A DNA stretch of 64,000 nt from Herbidospora mongoliensis. Its GTDB lineage: Bacteria > Actinomycetota > Actinomycetes > Streptosporangiales > Streptosporangiaceae. The translations under genes and the position numbers were made by a program. The notes under the pieces are model-generated. The model worked only from the letters and a program-made list of their open reading frames with translations. It had not been told where the DNA came from and did not search any database. The stretch is from contig NZ_BBXD01000014.1 in the NCBI RefSeq assembly GCF_001570545.1, forward strand, positions 62,001 through 126,000, read 5' to 3'. This document shows, piece by piece, positions 22,156 to 29,580 of the stretch. Every line of letters starts with the position of its first letter. Position 1 is the stretch's first letter.

Positions 22156-22530
22156 TCAGGGGGCCACGCTCTCCTTGACGCCGGATTCACTGGGCACCGC
22201 ACCGATGTCGACCGCGTAAGGCCCGAGTGTGGGCCAGCCTGTGCGGATGAGGACCCGGTGCAGCCATCTGGACACCGAGACGATCTGCACGAGACCGTTT
22301 CCCTGCGCGGTCTCCAGGGAGCGCAGGCTCTCCACGTCGATGAAACTGAGGCCGCCCAGATCGAGGCTGGGGGGCCCGTCGTCTCGCCGCACGGCGGACA
22401 GCGCCGCCATCACCGTGACCATGCCCCGGTGGTCCAGCTCGCCGTCGACCCGCACACCCGGCGGGCAGGCGAGGGAGGTGATGTGCATCGTGTCGTCGTG
22501 GCGATCGAGGAAAAGCGGCCTGATGTCCAT
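22156..22530 (-). CDS. STAS domain protein (anti-sigma factor antagonist-like)
   Basis: 124 residues with a single STAS domain: VRVDGELDHRGMVTVMAAL followed by LDLGGLSFIDVESLRSL. In anti-anti-sigma factors the phosphorylated serine sits in a DSSGL-type loop; here the loop reads DVESL, so the usual phosphoserine position appears to be glutamate. That could mean it is not controlled by phosphorylation, or mimics the phosphorylated state. Convergent with the GAF-ANTAR pair. No anti-sigma kinase gene is nearby. Confidence 0.82.
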   Translation of the reverse strand: MDIRPLFLDRHDDTMHITSLACPPGVRVDGELDHRGMVTVMAALSAVRRDDGPPSLDLGGLSFIDVESLRSLETAQGNGLVQIVSVSRWLHRVLIRTGWPTLGPYAVDIGAVPSESGVKESVAP

Positions 22531-22802
22531 GTCCCGTCCTTCGCGTGCTTGAACTCAGAGCCGCGGGGACTGGACGGCGCGAACGGCATCGCGGATCTGC
22601 TGACTGACGGCGCGACGCATTTCAGTAATTAGAGTATGTGCCACTTGGGGGCAAATAGCTCTCAATAATCTTAACTGCGGGCAAATGAGTCAGCCGGATA
22701 TGGCCGCCAGGCGAGGCTGTGTCACTCGGCGTCCTCGCGTCAGGACGACGACGCCTGTCCGGCCGGTTCCAAGCCGTGTGCAAGTCGGACCTGGCAGGCT
22801 GA

Positions 22803-22819
22803 TCCCGAAAATTTCGGGA
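22803..22819. promoter_or_regulatory. Perfect CGAAA-N-TTTCG palindrome before the DUF5685 gene
   Basis: TCCCGAAA-A-TTTCGGGA, an 8-bp perfect inverted repeat ending 9 bases before the GTG start and touching the ribosome site. It matches the core of the operator-like motif seen at the sugar operons. It may be a repressor site blocking translation or transcription, or coincidence. Confidence 0.5.
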
Positions 22820-22828
22820 AGGATCACC

Positions 22829-23896
22829 GTGTTCGGGATAGTTCGCCCCTGCCAGCACAACTTGTGCGGCGGGTTGTTCGCGGAGTGGATGGCCCACCTG
22901 TGCGGCCTCTGCGTGGCCCTACGTGACGAGCACGGGCAGGCCGCCCGCCTCGTCACCAACTACGACGGCCTGCTGGTCTCGGTGCTCACCGAGGCGCAGT
23001 CGCCGGTCGTCAGACACCGCCGGGCGGCGCCCTGCGCGCTGCGCGGCTTCAAGGGAGCCGACATCAGTGAGGCTGAGGGGGTCCGGCTGGCCGCCGCCGT
23101 GTCGCTGATTCTCGCCTCAGGCAAGCTCAAGGATCACATCGAGGACGGCGACGGGGTCTTCCGGCGGCGTCTGGTCGCGGCGGGTGCGGGGCGGCTGGCC
23201 GACCGGTGGTCGGCGGCCGGGACCGGTACCGCCGCCGACCTGGCGTTCGATCCGGCACCGTTGGTGGTGGCCGTACAGAAACAGGCTCTGCTGGAACGGC
23301 TTCCGGGCATGTCTCCGCTTCAGCTGACCGGGCCGACCGAGGACGCCGTCGCGGCTGCTTTCGGGCACACGGCGGTGCTCGCGGGGAAGGCGCACAACCG
23401 GGCGACGCTGGAGGAGGCCGGGCGTTACTTCGGGCGGCTCGCCCATCTGCTCGACGCCGTCGAGGACCTCGAGGAGGACCGGGCGCTGGGCGCGTACAAC
23501 CCGCTCGTCGCCTCCGGCACCGATCTGGCCACCGCTCGCAGGCACTGTGACGAGGCCGTCAGCGGGCTCGGGCTCGCCGTCGCCGACCTCGATCTCGAGC
23601 GGCGCGGACTGGTGAAGGCGCTGCTGGTCAAGGAGACCGGACGCGCCGTGGAGCGGACGTTCGCCGAGGCGTCGAAGAAGGACCCCCGGGTGAAGCCCAA
23701 CCCCGGCGGGCTGATCTCGCTCGTCTGCTCCGCCGCCGCGTGCTGCACGTGCGGACTGTATCGCCCCCCGTGGGACGAGGAGCGATACAAGTCGTGCGCG
23801 GATCGCTGCGGCTGCAACTGCAACTGCGACTGCGGCGGCTGCGACGGATGTTCCGGGTGCTGCGACTGCTGCGACTGTTGTAGCTGCGACTGCTAG
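22829..23896 (+). CDS. DUF5685 family protein with cysteine-rich tail
   Basis: 355 residues. The N-terminus (FGIVRPCQHNLCGGLFAEWMAHLCGLC) contains spaced cysteines typical of DUF5685, followed by a mostly helical domain with a conserved HLLDAVEDLEEDRALGAYNPL segment that resembles a terpenoid-synthase-like acidic helix only superficially. The last 65 or so residues contain about 20 cysteines in Cys-Asp, Cys-Cys and Cys-Gly-Gly arrangements, which suggests metal binding. GTG at 22829 is chosen because GGAAGGA precedes it by six bases; the longer frame is less likely. Its stop overlaps the convergent I36-like gene by four bases. Function unknown. Confidence 0.8.
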   Translation: MFGIVRPCQHNLCGGLFAEWMAHLCGLCVALRDEHGQAARLVTNYDGLLVSVLTEAQSPVVRHRRAAPCALRGFKGADISEAEGVRLAAAVSLILASGKLKDHIEDGDGVFRRRLVAAGAGRLADRWSAAGTGTAADLAFDPAPLVVAVQKQALLERLPGMSPLQLTGPTEDAVAAAFGHTAVLAGKAHNRATLEEAGRYFGRLAHLLDAVEDLEEDRALGAYNPLVASGTDLATARRHCDEAVSGLGLAVADLDLERRGLVKALLVKETGRAVERTFAEASKKDPRVKPNPGGLISLVCSAAACCTCGLYRPPWDEERYKSCADRCGCNCNCDCGGCDGCSGCCDCCDCCSCDC

Positions 23897-24231
23897 CAGG
23901 TGGGCGCGACGGCGTCGATCTTGGCGCCGAAGTCGTTGCCGTAGACGTGCCGGAAGTCGCCGTTGCGCACGACGCGGGTCTCCTTGCGGTCGGGGACGCT
24001 GATCCAGTTGATGAAACAGCCGTCGGCGCCGGCCCGGAAGGAGCCCACGTTGTCGTGCAGCGCCGGGGGCAGGTCGACGCAGCCGTTGCTCGGGTTCCAG
24101 CACCACGACGCGCCCTTGAAGTCGCGCCCGCTCCACATGCAGATGTCGCCGGCCTCGGCCTGGGCGGCGGGGGTCACGACGGTGAGGGTGGCCAGGGCGA
24201 TCACACCGGCCAGCGTGGCGATACGGATCAT
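23893..24231 (-). CDS. Secreted peptidase inhibitor family I36-like protein
   Basis: 112-residue secreted protein: signal peptide about 1-25 (ending AAQAEAG), then a small domain with paired cysteines (CMWSGRDFKGASWCW, CVDLP, GCFINW, final Cys) and a crystallin-like FKGASW turn, typical of I36 metallopeptidase inhibitors of Streptomyces (SMPI type). Start chosen at the ATG after GGAGG; an upstream ATG in frame would add 12 residues before a normal signal peptide. Adjacent to a secreted carboxypeptidase, but no proof of interaction. Confidence 0.78.
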   Translation of the reverse strand: MIRIATLAGVIALATLTVVTPAAQAEAGDICMWSGRDFKGASWCWNPSNGCVDLPPALHDNVGSFRAGADGCFINWISVPDRKETRVVRNGDFRHVYGNDFGAKIDAVAPTC

Positions 24232-24319
24232 TGTGGTCCTCCAAACAGGGTCACAGGTTGCATTCATAGGAATACTCGCTGCGACCTGGTGGAGGCGACG
24301 TCCAACACGCGAAAAGAGA

Positions 24320-24350
24320 AAGCCCGGCCGGGTGGCACCCGGCCGGGCTT
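24320..24350 (-). terminator. Intrinsic terminator of the carboxypeptidase gene
   Basis: Perfect 14-bp stem AAGCCCGGCCGGGT / ACCCGGCCGGGCTT with a three-base loop, starting 13 bases beyond the carboxypeptidase stop. On the leftward strand it is followed by TTCTCTTTTC, a T-rich tail. Confidence 0.9.
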
Positions 24351-24362
24351 CCTACCGCTGGA

Positions 24363-27170
24363 CTATCCGACGACCGAGCGGAGCGGGACGCCCGCCACGT
24401 TCAGGTCGTTGATCAGGTCACGCAGGTAGGGGTGCTCGTGGATGTCGAGACCCTCCGGGTTCGGGATCGTCAGGTAGGACGAGCCGTCGGCCTTGGCGAC
24501 CGTGGCGGTGCCGGTGTACTTCGCGACCACGGCCTGGGTGCGGGCGAGGTCGGCGTCGGCCACCTGGATCTGGATCGGACGCCACTCGCCACCGAGGTTC
24601 GGCGCCTCGGCCGAGGCCTCGGCCGTGACCTCAGCCGGAGCGAGGGAACGAGCCGCCGCACGCTTCTGCGTGGCGGTGGCGGTGCCCTTCGGCTGGAGGA
24701 TCGCGTTGGCGAGCAGGTGGATGCCGTTCTCGTTGTAGGCCCGGAACAGCGGGTTGTACGAGAACAGGACCGCGTGTCCGGCGCCGGTCGGCTCGTTGGT
24801 CACCGACACGCTGCCCTTGAGGGTGTCCGCGCCCACGGTGTACCCGTTCGACCAGAAGGTCGCGTTGTTCGGGTACGTCAGGACGTTGGTCCCGGTGGTG
24901 CTCGGGTTGAGGATCGGGTCGCCGTTGTTGAACTGGAAGTCCTCGGACGGACGGGCCAGACCCACCGGGTCGGAGGTCGCCGTGTCGACGCGGAAGTGCG
25001 AGCCGACGACGGTGTAGCCGGCCGGCTTGGTCCGCTCGGTGGTGCTGGTCAGACCGGCGGCGCGGGCGACGCGGGTGCCCTCGTTGCGCAGACCGATGTA
25101 GGTGCCGCCGTTGGACACCCACGCCTTGAGATTGGCCTGGCCCTGCGCGTTCAGACCGCCGGTGGCGTTGCTGCCGTCCGGCACGAGCAGGACGGTGCGG
25201 CCGGTGAAGGCGGCGGTGTTGTTGTTGATGTCCGCGGTGCCGACCGGCTTGAGGTCGATGCCCCAGCGGGAGCCGAGCACGTAACGGGCCTCGCCGTAGG
25301 AACCGGACGTGGTGCTGATGCCGGTGCCGTTGAACAGACCCAGGTCGGGGTTGGCGAGCGGCGTACCGGAGGGAGCGGTACCGTTGGCCGTGACGGTCAC
25401 GCCGAGGGCGGTGGCCGCCTCGTCGAGCTCGGCCCGGTCGACCTCGGTGGGCGAGAAGCTGACGACGCCGGTGGTGAGGTCACGCTTCAGCGCGACGCCC
25501 TGCTCCAGCAGCTTGAAGGTCAGCTCGGAGGCCGAGGACGAGTCGAGCGGGAAGGAGTAGGACCCCTTCTTGGACGCGCCCTGCGCGACGCCGCCTTCCA
25601 TCTTCCGGACCAGCTCGGCCGACGGGGCCACGACGTCACCGGAGTAGACGGTGTCCACGCCGGCCAGGAGCGGGTTGCTCCAGGACGAGACGTCGTAGAA
25701 GTACGGGAAGGGGGTGTACGGGTCCTCGCCGAGCGTCGCCTGGATCCAGTGCTTCTGCGGCTGCTCCATCGGGATGTAGTAAGAACCCGTGGGGATCACC
25801 TTGCCGCTCTCGGACCGGCCGCCGAAGATCTTGGCGTTGGGCACGGTGAGCGGTGCGGTGAGGCGGTAGACCTCGACGTCCATCTGACGCAGGCGCTCGA
25901 CCAGCTTGCGCACGTCGCCGATCTGCCGGTTCGGCAGCAGGAAGTACGAGCGGATGGTCTGCTCCGGCACCGGGAACTGGACGGTGTTGGTGGGCTGCAC
26001 GACCTCGTTGGGCTCGAGCTTGCCCTGCGCGCCCTCGGCGAGGGCGTCCTTCCAGATCTTGAAGTAGCTGGTCAGAACCTCGTGCTTGTTGGCAGCGGCC
26101 CAGCCGGTGGTGGCCCACTGGGTGTTGAACTGCTGCTGCACGCGGTCCGGGACGGCCGAGGTGGAGCCCTTCTCGAACGTCATGCCCGCGGCGCCGAAAC
26201 CGGCGGCCGGGACGGTGTCGCCGTAACCCATGTAGAACAGGTCGTAGGTGGCGTAGTTGAAGTAGCACTCGACCGTCACAGCGCCACCGCAGGCGCCGTT
26301 GAAGCCGAAGCCGGCCTTGTTGGCCTCGCCGATGCGGTTGATCCAGTCAACCGGCGCGTCGGCGATCTCGTGGTGGATCGGGTCGGCGTTCGGCGGGAAG
26401 AAGTACTGCCGGCCGCCCATCTCGTGCGCGTCGATGAAGACCTGCGGCGGGTACTGGCGCAGCAGCTCGATCTTCGCGTCGGTCTCGGGCTGGCTGCGGG
26501 CGAACCAGTCACGGTTCAGGTCGAAGCCGTACTCGTTCTGCCGGCGGTTGGCGTCGCGGCCGTCCGGGTTCTGCGTCGGCAGAATGATCGTGATCAGGTT
26601 GTCGTTGCGCTTCGCGACATCGCAGGAGAGGCCGGAGGCCAGCTCGTACAGCGTCTTGAGCGAGGCGTCGGCGCCGCTCTTCTCGCCACCGTGGACGTTG
26701 CCGGCCACCCAGACGATCGCGGGGTTGTCGGTGGCGATCTTCGCGGCCTTGGCGTCGGTCAGGGTGCGCGGGTCTCGCAGCGACACGATGTCGTCAGTGA
26801 GCTTCTTCAGTCGCGCATCGGTGACGTTGGCCGAGTTGGACACGATGGCGTAGGGCAGGTCCTGGCCCAGGACGCTCTTGACCATCGTGCCGGTACGCAC
26901 CCGGTCGGACGCGTCGCCGACGGCCGCGACGTAGCTCTGGATCTCAGGGGTGGTGAGAATCCTGGTCTGGCCCGCGCCGAGAGGGAACCCGAAGAACTGC
27001 TCGGGCGTCGGCACGGACGCGACGTGGGCGTTCGGGTCGCTGACGCAGTCGGCCGCAGCGGACTGCGCCGAGGCGGTCGGCGTCAGGGTGAGACCGGCAG
27101 CCACCAGGGCCGCGACGCCGAACGCCGCGACATAGGGGGATTTGTTGCGCATCATTGCGCGAAACCGCAT
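24363..27170 (-). CDS. Secreted M14 zinc carboxypeptidase
   Basis: 935-residue secreted metallopeptidase. Signal peptide about 1-35 (ending TASAQS). The M14 domain has zinc ligands in HGGEKSG (His and Glu) and in IDAHEMGG (His), and the substrate-binding NPDGRDANRRQNEYGFDLNRDW block. The long C-terminal half looks like a glutamine-amidotransferase-like/beta-rich accessory region (contains GRTVLLVPDGSNATGG). ATG at 27170 is preferred (GGAGG four bases upstream). It has a good promoter and a strong terminator, so it is monocistronic. Substrate unknown; such actinomycete proteins are poorly characterised. Confidence 0.88.
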   Translation of the reverse strand: MRFRAMMRNKSPYVAAFGVAALVAAGLTLTPTASAQSAAADCVSDPNAHVASVPTPEQFFGFPLGAGQTRILTTPEIQSYVAAVGDASDRVRTGTMVKSVLGQDLPYAIVSNSANVTDARLKKLTDDIVSLRDPRTLTDAKAAKIATDNPAIVWVAGNVHGGEKSGADASLKTLYELASGLSCDVAKRNDNLITIILPTQNPDGRDANRRQNEYGFDLNRDWFARSQPETDAKIELLRQYPPQVFIDAHEMGGRQYFFPPNADPIHHEIADAPVDWINRIGEANKAGFGFNGACGGAVTVECYFNYATYDLFYMGYGDTVPAAGFGAAGMTFEKGSTSAVPDRVQQQFNTQWATTGWAAANKHEVLTSYFKIWKDALAEGAQGKLEPNEVVQPTNTVQFPVPEQTIRSYFLLPNRQIGDVRKLVERLRQMDVEVYRLTAPLTVPNAKIFGGRSESGKVIPTGSYYIPMEQPQKHWIQATLGEDPYTPFPYFYDVSSWSNPLLAGVDTVYSGDVVAPSAELVRKMEGGVAQGASKKGSYSFPLDSSSASELTFKLLEQGVALKRDLTTGVVSFSPTEVDRAELDEAATALGVTVTANGTAPSGTPLANPDLGLFNGTGISTTSGSYGEARYVLGSRWGIDLKPVGTADINNNTAAFTGRTVLLVPDGSNATGGLNAQGQANLKAWVSNGGTYIGLRNEGTRVARAAGLTSTTERTKPAGYTVVGSHFRVDTATSDPVGLARPSEDFQFNNGDPILNPSTTGTNVLTYPNNATFWSNGYTVGADTLKGSVSVTNEPTGAGHAVLFSYNPLFRAYNENGIHLLANAILQPKGTATATQKRAAARSLAPAEVTAEASAEAPNLGGEWRPIQIQVADADLARTQAVVAKYTGTATVAKADGSSYLTIPNPEGLDIHEHPYLRDLINDLNVAGVPLRSVVG

Positions 27171-27273
27171 CACGCCTCCAGGCGGAGGGGACGGGGGCGC
27201 TCGGGAGAGGAGCCCGTCCGAGGGAGTATCAAAACCACTGCGGACGGTATTGGAACGCAATAAAACGGACAAG

Positions 27274-27303
27274 ATAGTAGAAAAGTCAACTGGCGGCTGT
27301 CAA
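27274..27303 (-). promoter_or_regulatory. Promoter of the carboxypeptidase gene
   Basis: Leftward TTGACA (27303-27298), 18-base spacer, TACTAT (27279-27274). It is a near-consensus vegetative promoter in an A/T-enriched patch, giving a leader of about 95 bases before the start codon. Confidence 0.75.
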
Positions 27304-27335
27304 GTCATGTGATATGCGACATATTACCAGGTCAC

Positions 27336-27363
27336 AGGGGCCTCGCCTGCCCCAAAGGCCCCT
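27336..27363. terminator. Hairpin upstream of the carboxypeptidase promoter
   Basis: AGGGGCCT (27336-27343) and AGGCCCCT (27356-27363) form an 8-bp stem with a 12-base loop. It lies between the end of the YdeI-like gene and the carboxypeptidase promoter, both leftward, so it could end the upstream operon; no T-run follows in that direction. Confidence 0.4.
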
Positions 27364-27437
27364 TTATAACGGCCGATAACGACTGGGCGTCTTCTTCGCA
27401 AACACCGCAAGATTGAGCAGGTCGCCGGTCGGATCCC

Positions 27438-27995
27438 TCAGGTCTTCCCGGAGGATTGGGCCGCGCCGGTACGAAGTTCGCCGAGCACCTTCTCCAGCCG
27501 GTCGGCCCGTCCTTTCGGGCTCCGGGCCTTGAGCAGCGGCAGGATCAGCAGGTAGCGCGCGGTCTTGTCGAGCCGGTCGAACACCGCCCGCAGCTCGGGA
27601 TCGAGCGCCGCCGCGAGGTCGTCGGGCACCGTGAACTCGCTCTGCGCCACGTAGGCGGCGGCCCAGCGGCCGTCGGCGCGGGCCAGCTCGACCTCCGCCA
27701 GCCCCGGGGCCCGCATCCGCCCCGCCTCGGTGAGGGCCTCCACCCGGCGGACGTTCACCTGCGACCACGGGCTGGTCTTGCGCCGCCGCGAGTATCGCTG
27801 CAGGTAGCTGTGCTCGTCGTGGCCCTTGCGCTGGCTGTCGATCCAGCCGTAGCAGAGCGCCACATCGAGCGCCTGGCTGATGGTGACCGACACCAGCGGC
27901 GACCCCTTCTTGCCGATCACCAGCCAGACCCCCTCTCCGGCGTGGTTGTCGGAGAGCCAGGCCTCCCAGGCCGCCGCGTCGGGAAAGTGCATCAT
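27438..27995 (-). CDS. YdeI/OmpD-associated family protein
   Basis: 185-residue cytoplasmic protein of the YdeI family: opening WLSDNHAGEGVWLVIGKKGS, the conserved ALDVALCYGWIDSQ block and the basic SRRRKTSPWSQVN motif. The family is widespread, sometimes linked to bacteriocin or stress tolerance, with no known reaction. It overlaps the upstream VOC gene by four bases (co-translated), so the pair is controlled from the VOC promoter. Confidence 0.85.
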   Translation of the reverse strand: MMHFPDAAAWEAWLSDNHAGEGVWLVIGKKGSPLVSVTISQALDVALCYGWIDSQRKGHDEHSYLQRYSRRRKTSPWSQVNVRRVEALTEAGRMRAPGLAEVELARADGRWAAAYVAQSEFTVPDDLAAALDPELRAVFDRLDKTARYLLILPLLKARSPKGRADRLEKVLGELRTGAAQSSGKT

Positions 27996-28381
27996 CGGGC
28001 GAGAACCTCCAGATAGTGCTGGTTGTACATGATGCCGAGCACGTTGCCGAACGGGTCGACGACCGACGCCGTCACGAACCCCTCGCCCTGTTCTGTCACC
28101 GGGAGGTGGACCGTGGCGCCCAGGTCGAGCAGCCGGCGGAAGGACGCCTCGATGTCGTCGACGTGCCAGTGCATGATCGCGCCGCCGGGTTCGCCCGGCT
28201 CGCCGGCGGGGGCGTACTTCCGGTCGATGATGCCGAGCTCCGACTGGTAGTCGCCGAACCGGAACTCGTAGTAGCCCGGCTTCTGGAAATAGGGCTCCAC
28301 CCCCAGAACCTCGGTGTACCAGTCCTTGGCGACGTTCAGATCGTCGGCCCAGAACGTGATGGTGGCCGGTCCTCGCAACAT
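27992..28381 (-). CDS. VOC family (glyoxalase/bleomycin-resistance type) protein
   Basis: 129-residue single-chain VOC protein with two beta-alpha-beta-beta-beta modules: MLRGPATITFWADDLNVAKDWYTEVLGV and a second half with AIMHWHVDDIE and VVDPFGNVLGIMYN. Possible metal ligands (His in HWHVDD, Glu at FRFG/GIM positions) are only partly obvious. AAAGGAG precedes the chosen ATG by seven bases. Transcribed divergently from a WYL regulator with a strong inverted repeat between them, so the regulator probably controls this gene. Confidence 0.87.
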   Translation of the reverse strand: MLRGPATITFWADDLNVAKDWYTEVLGVEPYFQKPGYYEFRFGDYQSELGIIDRKYAPAGEPGEPGGAIMHWHVDDIEASFRRLLDLGATVHLPVTEQGEGFVTASVVDPFGNVLGIMYNQHYLEVLAR

Positions 28382-28417
28382 GGTGTTGCTCCTTTCATCT
28401 GCCTCCAAATGTAGATC

Positions 28418-28446
28418 CAATCGCGGAACGTGCGGTTCCGCGATTG
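28418..28446. promoter_or_regulatory. 12-bp perfect inverted repeat in the VOC/WYL divergent promoter
   Basis: CAATCGCGGAAC-N5-GTTCCGCGATTG. Twelve perfectly paired bases with a five-base spacer, midway between the two divergent starts, which strongly suggests a dimeric operator used by the WYL regulator for itself and the VOC-YdeI operon. Its right arm contains a TTG that could be mistaken for a start codon. Confidence 0.75.
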
Positions 28447-28455
28447 ACTGGGAGA

Positions 28456-29388
28456 GTGCTCGAGACCTCCGTCAGGCTGCTCCGCCTGCTGTCCCTCCTC
28501 CAGTCCCGCCCCGACTGGGGCGGCCCCGAACTGGCCACCCGCCTCGGCGTGACCGGCCGGACCGTCCGCAACGACGTGGAACGCCTCAGAATCCTCGGGT
28601 ACGAGATCCTCTCCACCCCCGGCGTCGCCGGCGGTTACCGGCTCGGCGCGGGAAAGGCCCTGCCCCCGCTCCTGCTCGACGACGAGGAGGCCGTGGCCGT
28701 CGCGGTGAGCCTGCACGCCGCCGCGGGAGGCACCGTCACCGGCATCGAGGAGACCTCACTGCGCGCGCTGACCAAGCTGCAGCAGATGCTGCCCTCACGG
28801 CTGCGCCGCCGCATCGACGCCGTCGGGATGGCGACGGTCTCCGTCCACCGGCGCGGCCCGACCGTCGACGCCGCCACCCTCACCCACATCGCCGCCGCCG
28901 TCCGCGACCACGAACGCCTGCGCTTCGACTACCAGGTCCGCGACGGAACCTCGGGCGTCCGCGAGGTCGAACCCCACCGGCTCGTCCATACGGGCCGCCG
29001 CTGGTACCTGCTCGCCTGGGACGTCACCCGCGCCGACTGGCGTACCTTCCGCGTCGACCGGGTCCGCCCCCGCGTCCCGAACGGCCCGCGCTTCGTCCCC
29101 CGCGAACCCCCGGCGGACGCCGCGACACAGGTCATGCGCGGCGTGGGGTCGGCGGCCTACCGGATCCCGGCCCGGGTGCAGTTCCACGCGCCGATGTCGC
29201 GGCTGACGGAACTCCTCACCCCGGCGGCGGGCCTGTTGTCCGACGACGGCGTCCTGGAGACCGGGGCCGACTCCCTGAGCGATCTGGCCGCCTTCCTCGG
29301 CAGCCTGGGCGTCGACTTCACCGTGCTGGACCCACCCGAGCTGAAGGACTTTCTGCACCGCTTGGCGGAGCGCTACGCCCGCGCCTGA
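28456..29388 (+). CDS. WYL domain transcriptional regulator (DeoR/YafY type)
   Basis: 310-residue regulator: N-terminal winged HTH (SVRLLRLLSLLQSRPDWGGPELATRLGVTGRTVRNDVERL), then a WYL effector domain (about 130-215; LVHTGRRWYLLAWDVTRADWRTFRVDRV) and a C-terminal extension. GTG at 28456 is preferred over TTG at 28444 because the latter lies inside the inverted-repeat operator. WYL proteins bind nucleic-acid or small-molecule effectors. Likely targets are itself and the divergent VOC-YdeI operon. Confidence 0.88.
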   Translation: MLETSVRLLRLLSLLQSRPDWGGPELATRLGVTGRTVRNDVERLRILGYEILSTPGVAGGYRLGAGKALPPLLLDDEEAVAVAVSLHAAAGGTVTGIEETSLRALTKLQQMLPSRLRRRIDAVGMATVSVHRRGPTVDAATLTHIAAAVRDHERLRFDYQVRDGTSGVREVEPHRLVHTGRRWYLLAWDVTRADWRTFRVDRVRPRVPNGPRFVPREPPADAATQVMRGVGSAAYRIPARVQFHAPMSRLTELLTPAAGLLSDDGVLETGADSLSDLAAFLGSLGVDFTVLDPPELKDFLHRLAERYARA

Positions 29389-29423
29389 CGCCAGTCTGGT
29401 CGCGCGGTTGGTTAGCGGTGTGA

Positions 29424-29457
29424 CACGAACTGCCAGTACCTGGTGCCGGAGTTCGTG
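29424..29457 (+). terminator. Possible hairpin after the WYL regulator
   Basis: CACGAACT (29424-29431) and AGTTCGTG (29450-29457) form an 8-bp stem with an 18-base loop, about 35 bases past the stop. There is no T-run, so termination is uncertain. Confidence 0.35.
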
Positions 29458-29580
29458 CCCGCGCTCGATGGCGCAAGCCGCTTTCGTTCGTCATGCTCTC
29501 ACTAGACGGTTTATCGATTTCGGGGGAAATCGGCACGGTCGCGTGGAAGTGCTCGTTGACAGTCCAGGGAGGCGGACTGG

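Noticed and set aside
24432-27263. 943-residue open frame on the plus strand across the carboxypeptidase gene
   Set aside because: It is the antisense of a well-supported M14 gene, with Val/Gly/Asp/Arg-heavy composition typical of shadow frames in GC-rich DNA.
27992-28420. Longer start for the VOC protein adding 13 residues
   Set aside because: The added part overlaps the operator and has no ribosome site; the ATG after AAAGGAG is better.
28444-28446. TTG start for the WYL regulator
   Set aside because: It lies inside the inverted-repeat operator; GTG at 28456 begins just before the conserved HTH.
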